Part shown: positions 9,624 through 19,057 of the stretch, piece by piece
Position numbering within the stretch: position 1 is the stretch's first letter
Layout: each line of letters opens with the position of its first letter
NCBI GenBank assembly: GCA_019359075.1
Contig: JAHHIB010000035.1
Span: forward strand, 1 to 64,000
Direction of reading: 5' to 3'
Source of the DNA: Kalymmatonema hyalinum WJT4-NPBG1
Lineage (GTDB): Bacteria > Cyanobacteriota > Cyanobacteriia > Cyanobacteriales > Nostocaceae
Length of the DNA stretch: 64,000 nt
Translations under genes and position numbers: made by a program
Notes under the pieces: model-generated
What the model saw: the letters and a program-made list of their open reading frames with translations, nothing else
The model's database searches: none
Told to the model about the DNA's origin: nothing

Positions 9624-10781
9624 TTATCCTTCATCCTTCTGCTGATTCATCCTGCTTAATAAGATTTTAGAAAAATCACTCACCCTAGTAATGCGAATTC
9701 CTTGGGGCGCAATGTATGCTACCTCAGGATGAAACTGCATCGGGGAGTTTTCTGGTGCCCTAGCTACAGCATCAGCAATTCGCAATTGGGTTGGTTCCAT
9801 TTGCAAAGCCATAATTAGGCAATCGCGATTTCCAAGGGCACCTGCGTGAGCAATTCCACGTAAACGACCCCAAACTAAAATATCTCCATCTGCAACTACG
9901 ATACCACCAGGATTTAAGTCCCCTAAGAGAATAACATGACCCGGGTGGCGAATTTCCTCTCCAGAACGCAACGTCTTCTCTAGATACAGAGGTTCTGCAA
10001 GCGGGGGGTTAGCAGGTTTTGACTCAGAACCAAGCGCTGTTTGTCGCTGTACTTGTTCTACAGAATAGCCAGATGTCACAGCAGCGATCGCAGTTTGGCG
10101 ACGACTGGTAGAAACCCATTTCAGCTGAATTTGAAATTGATTCAAACTTTCCGCGAGTTCTTGAAGCTGTCTGGTGTCCAGCAACCGATCTTGCGCTACC
10201 AGATGCACGGGTGTATTGGGTGAAAAAGAGCGATCGCAAGCTAAAAGCCGCAGCTTCATCTGTTGCCAAATTTCAGTCCAATTGTGTTCTGAGGCAGGCA
10301 ATTGAGATTCTGTTGGTAAAATTAATAAAAGTTTTCCTTCCTGAGTTTTGATTTGGACTTGGATATTGGGATTCACCGTATTTTCTAATGACGGTGATTC
10401 AGTCAATTCTACATTTACAAGGGCTGGATTGGACTCTATACCAGGAACGACGGAATTTGACTGAACATCTGGAAGTTGAGGATTGAACTCTGTACCGGAT
10501 AAGACAGGATTTGCCTCAACATCGGGATGATAGGAATTTGCCTCAACATTGGGATGATAGGAATTTGCCTCAACATCGGGATGATAAGAATTTGATTCGA
10601 TGTCGGGATGGTATGAATCTGACTTTAAGTAAAGCAAAACAGAATTTACCTCTGCTTCAGGGAGGACAGGATTTTCCTCTGCTTGTGAAGTTGACTCTAC
10701 ATTAGAAAGGGCAGAGATTGCCTCCTCATCAGAGAAGGCTTTTTTTGACTCTAAATCAGGGATAGTAGAATCAGAAGTCAT
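9624..10781 (-). CDS. minC: Septum site-determining protein MinC with repeat-bearing N-terminal extension
   Basis: Inhibitor of FtsZ polymerisation recruited to the membrane by MinD. The C-terminal domain (about residues 265-375) is the typical beta-helical MinC_C with the motif RSGEEIRHPGHVILLGDLNPGG. A smaller MinC_N-like region lies near 140-240. Residues 38-127 form ten tandem nonapeptides, four of them nearly identical (SYHPDVEAN). MinC proteins are usually about 230-260 residues, so the 385-residue length comes from this acidic, probably disordered extension. The start at 10781 keeps the extension; a later internal start is possible but no good one is seen. Confidence 0.93.
   Translation of the reverse strand: MTSDSTIPDLESKKAFSDEEAISALSNVESTSQAEENPVLPEAEVNSVLLYLKSDSYHPDIESNSYHPDVEANSYHPNVEANSYHPDVEANPVLSGTEFNPQLPDVQSNSVVPGIESNPALVNVELTESPSLENTVNPNIQVQIKTQEGKLLLILPTESQLPASEHNWTEIWQQMKLRLLACDRSFSPNTPVHLVAQDRLLDTRQLQELAESLNQFQIQLKWVSTSRRQTAIAAVTSGYSVEQVQRQTALGSESKPANPPLAEPLYLEKTLRSGEEIRHPGHVILLGDLNPGGIVVADGDILVWGRLRGIAHAGALGNRDCLIMALQMEPTQLRIADAVARAPENSPMQFHPEVAYIAPQGIRITRVSDFSKILLSRMNQQKDEG
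10401..10670 (-). repeat. 27-bp tandem repeats coding nonapeptides in minC
   Basis: Ten in-frame units of 27 bp encode nine-residue repeats with consensus S-Y-H-P-D-V-E-A-N. Units at about 10509-10616 are near-identical, while the flanking units (for example PVLSGTEFN, PQLPDVQSN, SVVPGIESN) are diverged. The pattern is that of an expanding coding minisatellite. Confidence 0.85.
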
Positions 10782-10869
10782 GTAACACTTGCCAAAATAC
10801 GGGAAACGAGCAATTACCTATACTAGATTAGTCGCTATGTACAACAGCGTTCTTAAAAATTTACATTTC

Positions 10870-12240
10870 TCATGCTGTATTTGTACTTAGTCTTTTGTAA
10901 ACTATTGCCAACGCATCAGCATCGCCCACGTTTCCTGGAAACAGCACGACTGGCAAATTAGGAAACTGAGGATGGTCTGATGCAGTTGTCACCATTGAAC
11001 AACCGGCTAAAATTTGACCGAGTAAACGTGCTGAAGTTAGTTCCAAACCAGTACTTAAAACATCGTTGGAAGTAATGCCACCTTTACTAATGAAGAATCC
11101 TATATCTGATGGTAAACCCCGTACGATATCCATCAATAAGCCTGAAACTTTTTCCCCAAACTGTAACCTTGTCTCAACATCCTTAAAAGTAAGTTCCTTA
11201 CGGCTTGTGTAAACCACTGGTGTTTTCAAAGCATCATGTGCCGCACGGACATCATCTAAAATCTCGGTTAACAGCGTAGCAGATTCATTTGCGACATCAT
11301 CAACTAACCGCGAGACATTCACTTCGACTCCAACAGTTCCCTCTTGTTGCAACAGCACCTCTAACTGCTGAGTTGTCTTTTTGACATGGGAACCAACAAT
11401 CACTGCACCTGGTTTCCCTCCTCGCACATACTGTGCCATATTTTCTGGGGCAATGGGTTGAGGAGGTAAGGCTGCTAAAGCCGTTAAGATACTGGCAGCG
11501 CTACGAAACAAAAAGCGTTTCCCCTGATTGACTGCTGCAAGCACATCTTGTGCAAAGCGGTTGAGATCCGCTTGAGTTTCACCATCCACTACAGCGCACT
11601 GGTTCCCACTGAGTTTCATCAGACGTTCCAGAGTACCAGCGCGAATATCCGCCAATAAAAATCTTTCTACCGACTCAGAACTGATACGCCCTTGAGTTTT
11701 TTCTTCGACATACTTAGGTAAGTAGCTGTGATGATAGGCAAAGACAGAATCACGGGCAAACTCGGTTTCATGCACGGGGGTGGTGACATCATCACTCATC
11801 AAATAATGCACACTGTCCTTAGTGATACGTCCGCCTTCAAAAAACGCTGGTACGAGAAAATGAGCATCAAACGGACCGAGTTCTTCAGCAATGACATCGG
11901 TTTCAATGGGGTAATGTCCCCGTAAAGTCGAATCCGAACGACTGACAATCAGAAACCCGTCTTTTTTACCTGCTTCTAGGGATAAAGAAGCATTTCCCTC
12001 ATTTCCCCCTACTGTAGATATCGCCTGTTTCAGGTTCTGGCAAACTTCTCTGGTAATAGATGCTGCTTTTTCTGGAGGAAGGGCTCTTGTATTTGTTAGC
12101 ACAAAGAAAATTGGTGAATCATCGTGCAACCCTAAGCGTAAGGTATCCACATCCCAATGCATAAGCAGCAAGCAACTGTGGACTGTTTGAGACCCCGTAG
12201 GGTCATCATCTAAGACAATTATTTTTAGTTTGTTGGTCAT
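10870..12240 (-). CDS. Four-carbon acid sugar kinase family protein (DUF1537-like)
   Basis: A 456-residue protein of the OtnK/DtnK type, in which known members phosphorylate four-carbon acid sugars such as threonate or erythronate with ATP. The N-terminal substrate domain starts IIVLDDDPTGSQTVHS, the hallmark of the family. The C-terminal nucleotide-binding domain shows KGGITSNDV and FPGNVGDADAL. It begins only 7 bases after the upstream gene of the diguanylate cyclase group, so it is probably cotranscribed with it. No partner aldolase or dehydrogenase is nearby, so the actual substrate cannot be told. Confidence 0.88.
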   Translation of the reverse strand: MTNKLKIIVLDDDPTGSQTVHSCLLLMHWDVDTLRLGLHDDSPIFFVLTNTRALPPEKAASITREVCQNLKQAISTVGGNEGNASLSLEAGKKDGFLIVSRSDSTLRGHYPIETDVIAEELGPFDAHFLVPAFFEGGRITKDSVHYLMSDDVTTPVHETEFARDSVFAYHHSYLPKYVEEKTQGRISSESVERFLLADIRAGTLERLMKLSGNQCAVVDGETQADLNRFAQDVLAAVNQGKRFLFRSAASILTALAALPPQPIAPENMAQYVRGGKPGAVIVGSHVKKTTQQLEVLLQQEGTVGVEVNVSRLVDDVANESATLLTEILDDVRAAHDALKTPVVYTSRKELTFKDVETRLQFGEKVSGLLMDIVRGLPSDIGFFISKGGITSNDVLSTGLELTSARLLGQILAGCSMVTTASDHPQFPNLPVVLFPGNVGDADALAIVYKRLSTNTA

Positions 12241-12247
12241 TTTTAAG

Positions 12248-12913
12248 TCAACGGGACAACTGTATTTTTTTTATCTCTGCTTGCACATCAAAGGCAATCT
12301 GCAATGATTGATGTAAGAGTTGAGCATACTCGCCTGAAACAGAGCTAACTTGCAAGGCTTGCAAATTTGTTAAATTATTGACAAGTAACTCTTGGTTATT
12401 AGTAAGTGATTTTTTATTATCTCGTAAAATTCGTTCTGTTTTCAAAGCGCGAACTAAATCTTCTCTAATAAGTTGCAGGGCAGCCACAACTTTTTCTCTA
12501 TCAGTTATACTACTTTCTGTGTTCCCAGGTGTTGCTAGTTGGTCATGAATATCTATCGCTTTGATCACAGCATGATATTGATCAACTTCATCTAACAGTG
12601 TTGTGAGTGTTTTGGGGCAGGTTGAACGCCGCCAGATCCAACGCCCAACGATGACAGCAAGTGGCACGCTTATAAGTAAAATCGTTCCTAGCAGAATTGA
12701 GGAACCAATTGTTGGCAGAATAATAAACCCATAAATCAACCCGACAATGATTGGAGTCAGTGCGACTGCCACAACCATTTCATTCATAAAAAAACTCAAT
12801 CGCTTGTCGCGATTTTTGATAATAGAAGGTCGGAAGACATTATCTGGATCTAGCCCAATTAAGCGTCTCAATTCTCCTTTCGTCATTTCCAGGCTTAATA
12901 AATCTGGCTGCAA
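12248..12913 (-). CDS. Two-helix membrane protein, paralog B flanking the c-di-GMP enzyme
   Basis: A 221-residue protein of unknown function. It opens MQPDLLSLEMTKGELRRLIGL, has two adjacent hydrophobic segments at about residues 48-92 (VAVALTPIIVGLIYGFIILP and SSILLGTILLISVPLAVIVG), then a helical, probably coiled C-terminal domain with TDREKVVAALQLIREDLVRA and LQALQVSSVSGEYAQLLHQS. It is clearly homologous over its length to the gene at 15704. The start is a TTG: AGGAG sits six bases upstream, and the paralog also begins MQPDL. It follows the GGDEF-EAL gene by 67 bases and precedes the sugar kinase by 7. Confidence 0.75.
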   Translation of the reverse strand: MQPDLLSLEMTKGELRRLIGLDPDNVFRPSIIKNRDKRLSFFMNEMVVAVALTPIIVGLIYGFIILPTIGSSILLGTILLISVPLAVIVGRWIWRRSTCPKTLTTLLDEVDQYHAVIKAIDIHDQLATPGNTESSITDREKVVAALQLIREDLVRALKTERILRDNKKSLTNNQELLVNNLTNLQALQVSSVSGEYAQLLHQSLQIAFDVQAEIKKIQLSR

Positions 12914-12980
12914 TGGATACTCCTATTAAAGCGCGAGTAGCGTATCTTTGATATGTTAATACTATGTACCAATTGAACGT

Positions 12981-15641
12981 TTACCACTGGGGATCTGTCA
13001 CGATTAATGCTGTCGCTGCTGAACTATCCAATGGATGGGAGAAGAAATATCCCTGACCATATTCACAGTTCAAGCTTCTTAAGAATGCTAGTTGCTCTTT
13101 TGTCTCTACCCCTTCGGCGGTTACATCAACACCTAGTTTGTGTGCCAGTGTGACAATTGTCTCAATAATTTCCAAGTTTTTGCTATTATTGTCTATCGGG
13201 CTGAGAAAAGAACGGTCAATCTTTAAGGTACTAATTGGAAAGTTATGCAGACGACTTAATGAAGAATAACCTGTACCAAAGTCATCAATTGATAACTCAA
13301 TACCCATCTCTCGAAGTTTTGAAAACGCAACAGTTGTCTCATTGCCATTTTCCATGATGACGCTTTCGGTAATCTCTAGCACAAGATAGGAAGCATCAAG
13401 ACCAGTCAAGTGCAAAATTTGCGCCATTTGCCCAATCAAATCCGGTTGGGAAAACTGCTTGAGCGAGAGATTGACACTGATTTTGTTTAGTGAATTGGTG
13501 CGATCGCACATCCGCCAAGCTTGCATCTGACGGCATGCCTCGTGCAGCACCCAGTAGCCAATCGAGACAATGAGTCCAGTTTCTTCCGCTATGGGGATAA
13601 AATCTGTAGGAGAAACTAGACCACGCTCGGGACGTTGCCAACGCAGCAAAGCCTCAAAACCTGAAATTGTGCCACTAGTGAGCGAAACAATCGGTTGGTA
13701 ATAAACTTGAAACTCCTGGCGCTCGATCGCTTGGCGCAAAGCAATCTCTAACTGCAATCTAGCTACAGCGTCTTCATACATCTCTAAGTTGAACAGCTCA
13801 TAGCGCGCCCTACCTAGTGCCTTAGCTCGGTACATCGCCGTATCAGCATCCCTCAGTAGGTCTTCTGGTTGGTTATAATCTACTGCTGAACTCAAAGCGA
13901 TGCCTATACTCGCCGTAGTGGACAATTCTTGCCCATTAAGCCTAAAAGGCAATGCTAGTTCCTGTTGAATTCGTTCAGCTACTTGAATGGCATTTGATAC
14001 ATTCTCAATTCCCTCAAGCAAAACGGTAAATTCATCTCCTCCAAACCGTGCTGCTATATCCGTGGAGCGTAGGCATGATTCTAACCTCTTTGCGATTTCA
14101 AGTAGCAATTGGTCTCCAACTAAGTGTCCAAGACTGTCATTAATCAACTTAAACCGATCTAGGTCTAAAAATAGGACAGCAAATAAATAATCCTTATGGC
14201 GTTTTTTCTGCTCAAGTGCAAGTCCTAATCGGTTCATAAACAAAGCTCGGTTAGGTAAACCTGTCAGAGCATCATAAAACGCATTGTGTAGCAACTGTTC
14301 CTCTGCCCGTTTGCGCTCAGTAATTTCAGCCTCTAGCTGCCTATTAGCTTCTAATAGTTCAGCAAATGACTCTTGGAGTTGAGTCGCCATTTGGTTATGC
14401 GCCTGAGCAAGAACTCTGAGTTCTTTGATGCCTTCTACTGTAACGGTTTGGTCTAACTTACCATTAGCGATTTCCTTAGAGGCTTTACTTAAGTGGAGAA
14501 TTGGTTGAGTGATCCAATGGGAAGTTTTCAATCCGATCACTGTAGCCAGTATCAATGCTCCTAAACATAGCAAAACAGTGATTCGCGTGTTGGTTTCAAT
14601 ATGCTCCATAAAATCGGCTTCTGGAACCACCACGACAATCACCCAATCTAGCCCATAACCGTCTGTAAAGGGCATGATCTGTACGTATTGCCGCTTGCGA
14701 TCTATTTCAAATTCGAGCTGCTGATTAGGATAAATGTTATTAAAATTACTAAACTTTTGTTGCAAATACTGTGTTGTGAGACGAGTGACGCGATCGCTGC
14801 TTTTGATCGCCTTTAGCCGTTTACCCTTCTCCTGTTCTCCCTCCTGACTCAGGATAAAAGGTTGCTCAGCTGTTGAACTTGCTACCAAGTCTCCAGAACG
14901 CTCAATAATAAATGTCTGTCCTGAACGACCAATTTTTAAACTGTGCAAAAACTTACTTAGTTGCGAAAGAGATTGCGTTGCGTTCGTCACTCCACACAAA
15001 ATACCTGTCTTGTCATAAAGAGGTTGAGTTGCACTCATCGCCAGCCCTGATGAAGAGAAATACGGATAAACTTTAGTCCAGGTAAATTGACCTGCTTTCA
15101 CAGCCTTTGTGTACCAGGGGCGAGTGCGAGGATCAAAGGTTGTGCTAACTCGAATTAACTTCAGGCGATTACCTTGGCTGTCAGTAGTGTAGGTATGATA
15201 TTTACCACTTGTTGATTGGTCTAGGACTCGGATGACTAGTGAACCATTATTCAGGCGATCGACCGAATGAATTTCTCCCTGAGTACTTGCAAAAGCGATT
15301 GGACTTAAGGATTTAAATAACTGCATTTGATGCCAGAAATGGCGTTCTAAACTTTTTATATATTTCAAATCCAACTCACCACAACCAACAGAATAGGAGT
15401 TCATCTGAGTAACAATTTGTGGTGTCTTCATGTAATCGGTGATATATTGATGAACCTGAGTGACAATTTCAGTTCGCAGTTGCGAAGCAACCTCATTAAC
15501 AGCTTTCTGACCATTTTTTAACGAGAAGAATGCTGTTACCCCCACAGCAGTAGAGATTTGTGCTACAAAAGGTACTACAAGAGCTACACGCAGTGGTGCC
15601 TTCAGTAATCTTTTTGTCATCGGACGCAAGAAATTCTGCAC
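12981..15641 (-). CDS. Cache-HAMP-GGDEF-EAL membrane protein (c-di-GMP turnover)
   Basis: An 886-residue sensor predicted to make and/or break cyclic di-GMP. In order: TM helix (about 17-40), periplasmic Cache sensor (about 50-340, with FDPRTRPWYTKA), second TM (about 354-372), HAMP (about 373-430), a short coiled coil, GGDEF (RFGGDEF, 532-538) with an I-site RSTD five residues before it, and EAL (GFEALLRW, 661-668; also IDDFGTGYSS and TAEGVET). Both catalytic signatures are intact, so either activity is possible. The start may be GTG at 15641 or ATG at 15620. It lies between two paralogous membrane-protein genes in the same orientation. Confidence 0.93.
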   Translation of the reverse strand: MQNFLRPMTKRLLKAPLRVALVVPFVAQISTAVGVTAFFSLKNGQKAVNEVASQLRTEIVTQVHQYITDYMKTPQIVTQMNSYSVGCGELDLKYIKSLERHFWHQMQLFKSLSPIAFASTQGEIHSVDRLNNGSLVIRVLDQSTSGKYHTYTTDSQGNRLKLIRVSTTFDPRTRPWYTKAVKAGQFTWTKVYPYFSSSGLAMSATQPLYDKTGILCGVTNATQSLSQLSKFLHSLKIGRSGQTFIIERSGDLVASSTAEQPFILSQEGEQEKGKRLKAIKSSDRVTRLTTQYLQQKFSNFNNIYPNQQLEFEIDRKRQYVQIMPFTDGYGLDWVIVVVVPEADFMEHIETNTRITVLLCLGALILATVIGLKTSHWITQPILHLSKASKEIANGKLDQTVTVEGIKELRVLAQAHNQMATQLQESFAELLEANRQLEAEITERKRAEEQLLHNAFYDALTGLPNRALFMNRLGLALEQKKRHKDYLFAVLFLDLDRFKLINDSLGHLVGDQLLLEIAKRLESCLRSTDIAARFGGDEFTVLLEGIENVSNAIQVAERIQQELALPFRLNGQELSTTASIGIALSSAVDYNQPEDLLRDADTAMYRAKALGRARYELFNLEMYEDAVARLQLEIALRQAIERQEFQVYYQPIVSLTSGTISGFEALLRWQRPERGLVSPTDFIPIAEETGLIVSIGYWVLHEACRQMQAWRMCDRTNSLNKISVNLSLKQFSQPDLIGQMAQILHLTGLDASYLVLEITESVIMENGNETTVAFSKLREMGIELSIDDFGTGYSSLSRLHNFPISTLKIDRSFLSPIDNNSKNLEIIETIVTLAHKLGVDVTAEGVETKEQLAFLRSLNCEYGQGYFFSHPLDSSAATALIVTDPQW

Positions 15642-15703
15642 TGATATTTGTAGACAGATTTAATAAAAGGTACAATTGCACTTGCAAGCGTCTCTGATTG
15701 CTT

Positions 15704-16276
15704 TTAATCCTCTTCTAATTTTCTTATTTCTACTTGCACGTCTTGTGCAATTTTTAAGGCTTCATCAAGTTGTCGTGCATATTCTCTTGCCTCATCGCTG
15801 ACTTGTAATGCTTCCATAGCAGTTACATTGCTCTGCCAAAGTTCCGTATTTCGAGCAATGAAGCCCTTATTCTCCCTCAAAATTTGTTCTGTTTTTAATG
15901 TACAAATTAAATTGGCTCTTGTGGTTTTTAGTACGCTGATGACTTTTTCTCGCTCCGTTAAACTCACTCCTTGGTTTCCAGCCGCTTCTAGCTGATCATT
16001 AATATCTATTACTTTTAACACTGCATTATAATTATCAATTTCCTTAAGAAGATTTCTCTGACGTTCTCTGAACAATCTCCACTTAATGAAGTAAGCAATA
16101 GGAATTAATCCCCAGCCAAAAAAGAATATTTGCTGTACATATTCGCTGAAAAGTGATATAAGCGCTAAGCGTGGGTATTTTAGTTTTTCATAAGCTTTCA
16201 AATCTCTAGAATTCAGACCAGCTATTTGTTTTAAATCGTCTTGTGTAATATATAACCCTTGTAAATCAGGTTGCAT
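15704..16276 (-). CDS. Membrane protein, paralog A flanking the c-di-GMP enzyme
   Basis: A 190-residue protein of unknown function, homologous to the product of 12248-12913. Shared segments include the opening MQPDL, IDxxDQL..GN, TxREKVI..L, LKTE.ILR.NK, EALQVS and a tail DVQ.EI+K. One hydrophobic stretch (about residues 44-63) replaces the paired helices of paralog B. The start at 16276 is chosen to match MQPDL of the paralog; an ATG at 16330 with AGG upstream is an alternative. It lies 62 bases upstream of the GGDEF-EAL gene and is the first gene of the likely operon. Confidence 0.75.
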   Translation of the reverse strand: MQPDLQGLYITQDDLKQIAGLNSRDLKAYEKLKYPRLALISLFSEYVQQIFFFGWGLIPIAYFIKWRLFRERQRNLLKEIDNYNAVLKVIDINDQLEAAGNQGVSLTEREKVISVLKTTRANLICTLKTEQILRENKGFIARNTELWQSNVTAMEALQVSDEAREYARQLDEALKIAQDVQVEIRKLEED

Positions 16277-16441
16277 AGCTGTGTGTTTATTCAAGAGATT
16301 AGCTATTGGTGAAAATGTCCTAGGCAGCATCTAATAGACCTGCCTTGAAAATAAGGCAGAGGGCAGAACGAAGAATCATTTTCATCCTTGCTTGTGTACG
16401 AAGTACATGGAGTAAGATTGCAAAAGTCAAAGTTATGATGA

Positions 16442-16524
16442 AACCACAGATTTAGACGCCTATAGCAGCTTCCCAGAGGGTACACATATGAATTATCTGT
16501 ATTCATCTGTGTGCATCTGTGGTT
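16442..16524. repeat. Dispersed CAGATG-type inverted repeat, copy 1
   Basis: A 10-bp perfect inverted repeat (AACCACAGAT / ATCTGTGGTT) bounds an 83-bp element containing further CAGAT/ATCTG motifs. The minus-strand sequence matches the element at 49226-49281. It lies in the gap between the GTPase gene and paralog A. Confidence 0.65.
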
Positions 16525-16584
16525 CTAAATATCCCTTAATCATACTTTTGCAAGAAGTCTAATGTTTACTAATGTTTAAAGGCA

Positions 16585-18066
16585 TTATTTTGTCGTTTGA
16601 CCTTTTATCTTCAATCGCAATTCATCCTTAATACGGTTGAGAATTGAACCTTCATCAAGGGTTCCCAAAATTTTACTAATTACAGCTTTAGGACCATCTG
16701 GTCCCCAAGTTGCTCCATTGGCTAAATACGCTTTGGTTACATACCCAAGACCATAGCAAGAAACGCCAGCCACACCAGCTTGAGTAAATGCTACCGACAG
16801 ATAAGCACCTAAGGAAGCGCCCCCAGTGGCTGGTGCAGATAAACCAAGTAATGTTTTCAGCGAACTCAAGCCCAAATTTGCCAACAGTTCGCTAGCAGTG
16901 ATACCACCCATACTGAAGGCGATTGTTTGTAATAGTTTTACGGCTCCAGCTTCCGTCATGGGAATGCCATAAAGTTTGGATAAACCTAGGATCAGGACGA
17001 TATCTATGACTGCACCACTGAGAATATCTATAACTGTGACAGGATTGAGAGCGATCGCCATTGCCTTAGTAATCACCGCTTTCCAAATCAACTGATTAGC
17101 ACTCGTGTCTCGAATATTCAGTTTTCGCTGCACCAATTGTTCGTTGACGTTGTCGGCATACAGCATGGTGTTGAGAGCAACCAAAGCTTTACCTTCACGG
17201 TGAAGAATTTCCAAAATTTTCAGCTTCAGTTCCTCGACTTGGGCAATACCTGTACGCAACTGCACACCTTTCGTGCCATCAGGACGATGAACCATTGTCC
17301 TCACCAACGGCGATGCTGCTGCCATGACAATTTCATCGGGTGAAAGTAATTCCCGCACCCTCTCAGAGCGGATTTTTTCATAGATTGCCATCCGGTCTGC
17401 TTCTGGATACTGGTCTACTTTGTTAAACACCAGCAAGATCGGTTTACCCGCTTCTCGTAACTGGGCAAGGGCTTCGTGTTCAACTTTCGTCATGTCGCCA
17501 GAAATCACAAACAGAATCAAATCCGCTTGTTTTGCTACCTGCTGAGCCAATGCGGTGCGGGTTTCACCATCCACTTCGTCTAACCCTGGGGTATCTATCA
17601 ATTCCACTTGAGATTGACCTGTCCCTGGTAGGGTGACTCGTAAAGCACGTTCTGTTTCCCCAATTGCTTCTTCAGTAATACTCCAACTTGCTGTTTGAGC
17701 ATTGCGGGTAACACCGTGCAAGGGACCAGTTTCAAACACTGGTTGCCCCACCAAAGCATTGAGTAGAGATGATTTGCCGCGTCCCACCATCCCAAAGGCA
17801 GCTATCTGCACCACCATACGCTCTAACTTCGAGAGCATTGTTTCCAAATCGGCAATTTCCGTCTCAAGTCCGTTTTTTTCCTCTTGAGTGAGGTCAAGAT
17901 GAGCTACCAAATTTTGTAGTGCCGTTCGTGCGTGTTTATAGTTGAGTTCTGCTTGAATATCGTCAAAAGTGAAAATGGCATTATCTAGTTCTTCCTCCCA
18001 ATTGAGAGGATTTTCGCCAGTGTTGGGCAAATCACCATGATGTGGATCGGGCAAAGTTGAAGTCAT
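16585..18066 (-). CDS. Era-like GTPase with DUF697-type C-terminal domain
   Basis: A 493-residue GTP-binding protein. The G domain has G1 (GMVGRGKSS, 92-100), G3 (DTPG, 158-161) and G4 (NKVD, 215-218), with a further AAASP segment after it. The C-terminal 200 residues hold several hydrophobic, alanine- and glycine-rich helices (AVIDIVLILGL, GASLGAYLSVAF, GVAGVSCYGLGYV), which matches the DUF697 arrangement and suggests membrane association. The role of these cyanobacterial proteins is not established. The ATG at 18066 is the first in frame. It is divergent from tpiA. Confidence 0.87.
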   Translation of the reverse strand: MTSTLPDPHHGDLPNTGENPLNWEEELDNAIFTFDDIQAELNYKHARTALQNLVAHLDLTQEEKNGLETEIADLETMLSKLERMVVQIAAFGMVGRGKSSLLNALVGQPVFETGPLHGVTRNAQTASWSITEEAIGETERALRVTLPGTGQSQVELIDTPGLDEVDGETRTALAQQVAKQADLILFVISGDMTKVEHEALAQLREAGKPILLVFNKVDQYPEADRMAIYEKIRSERVRELLSPDEIVMAAASPLVRTMVHRPDGTKGVQLRTGIAQVEELKLKILEILHREGKALVALNTMLYADNVNEQLVQRKLNIRDTSANQLIWKAVITKAMAIALNPVTVIDILSGAVIDIVLILGLSKLYGIPMTEAGAVKLLQTIAFSMGGITASELLANLGLSSLKTLLGLSAPATGGASLGAYLSVAFTQAGVAGVSCYGLGYVTKAYLANGATWGPDGPKAVISKILGTLDEGSILNRIKDELRLKIKGQTTK

Positions 18067-18277
18067 ATCAATTTTGGATTTTAAATTTTAAATATTAGGT
18101 GAGAAATTTTAATAAACCCCGTTACCATCCTAGTAATTTTTAGCAGTAGATTGAGGAAATGGACAGGTGGGGTGATCGAGAGAGTACTAATGACTAATAA
18201 GTAAGAAAAATTGACCCCTTAAAGTCATAAACTGAAAAATGCATCTAGTAGCGTTATTGTTCTTGACGAAATCACCT

Positions 18278-19003
18278 GTGCGAAAAATAGTTATTGCTGG
18301 TAACTGGAAAATGTTCAAAACCCAAGCAGAATCCCAGGAGTTTTTAAAAGGATTTCTGCCCAGCTTGGACGAAACACCCCAAGACCGAGAAGTGGTATTA
18401 TGCGTCCCCTTCACCGATTTAAACGTTTTGTCCAAGAGCTTACATGGAAGCCGTATACAATTAGGGGCGCAAAATGTCCACTGGGAAGAGAGTGGAGCCT
18501 ATACCGGTGAAATTTCCGGGCTAATGCTCACCGAAATTGGGGTGCGCTATGTAATCGTCGGTCATAGCGAACGGCGGCAATACTTTGGTGAAACGGACTA
18601 TACCGTCAACCTGCGCCTCCAAGCTGCTCAACGGTTTGGTCTTACACCAATTCTATGTGTAGGTGAAACGAAACAACAACGAGATGCGGGGGAAACAGAA
18701 TCACTCATTATCAGCCAACTAGAAAAAGACCTAGTGGATGTCGATCAGGAGAATTTGGTTATTGCTTACGAGCCAATTTGGGCGATCGGCACTGGCGACA
18801 CTTGTGAATGCAAGGAAGCCAATCGCGTCATAGGTTTAATTCGCAGCCAGTTGAGCAATCCTGGTGTGCCAATTCAATACGGCGGTTCGGTCAAGCCAAA
18901 TCTTATAGACGAAATCATGGCTGAGCCAGAAATTGATGGCGTTTTGGTGGGAGGAGCGAGTTTAGAACCTGCAGGTTTCGCCAGAATTGTTAACTATAAG
19001 TAA
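18278..19003 (+). CDS. tpiA: Triosephosphate isomerase
   Basis: Interconverts glyceraldehyde 3-phosphate and dihydroxyacetone phosphate in glycolysis and the Calvin cycle. The signatures GNWKM, GHSERR (catalytic His), [11 protein letters not shown] (catalytic Glu) and IQYGGSVKP are present. A GTG start at 18278 gives the usual 241 residues ([12 protein letters not shown]); an ATG at 18239 would add 13 residues not expected in the family. folP follows on the same strand. Confidence 0.97.
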   Translation: MRKIVIAGNWKMFKTQAESQEFLKGFLPSLDETPQDREVVLCVPFTDLNVLSKSLHGSRIQLGAQNVHWEESGAYTGEISGLMLTEIGVRYVIVGHSERRQYFGETDYTVNLRLQAAQRFGLTPILCVGETKQQRDAGETESLIISQLEKDLVDVDQENLVIAYEPIWAIGTGDTCECKEANRVIGLIRSQLSNPGVPIQYGGSVKPNLIDEIMAEPEIDGVLVGGASLEPAGFARIVNYK

Positions 19004-19057
19004 ATGTTCAACAATCGCAGTAGGGTGGGCAATGCCTACCTTACTGGTTATTCATTT

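Noticed and set aside
10401-10670. 27-bp repeats that might be taken for a CRISPR array
   Set aside because: They are contiguous, in frame and encode nonapeptides in MinC; no spacers or cas genes.
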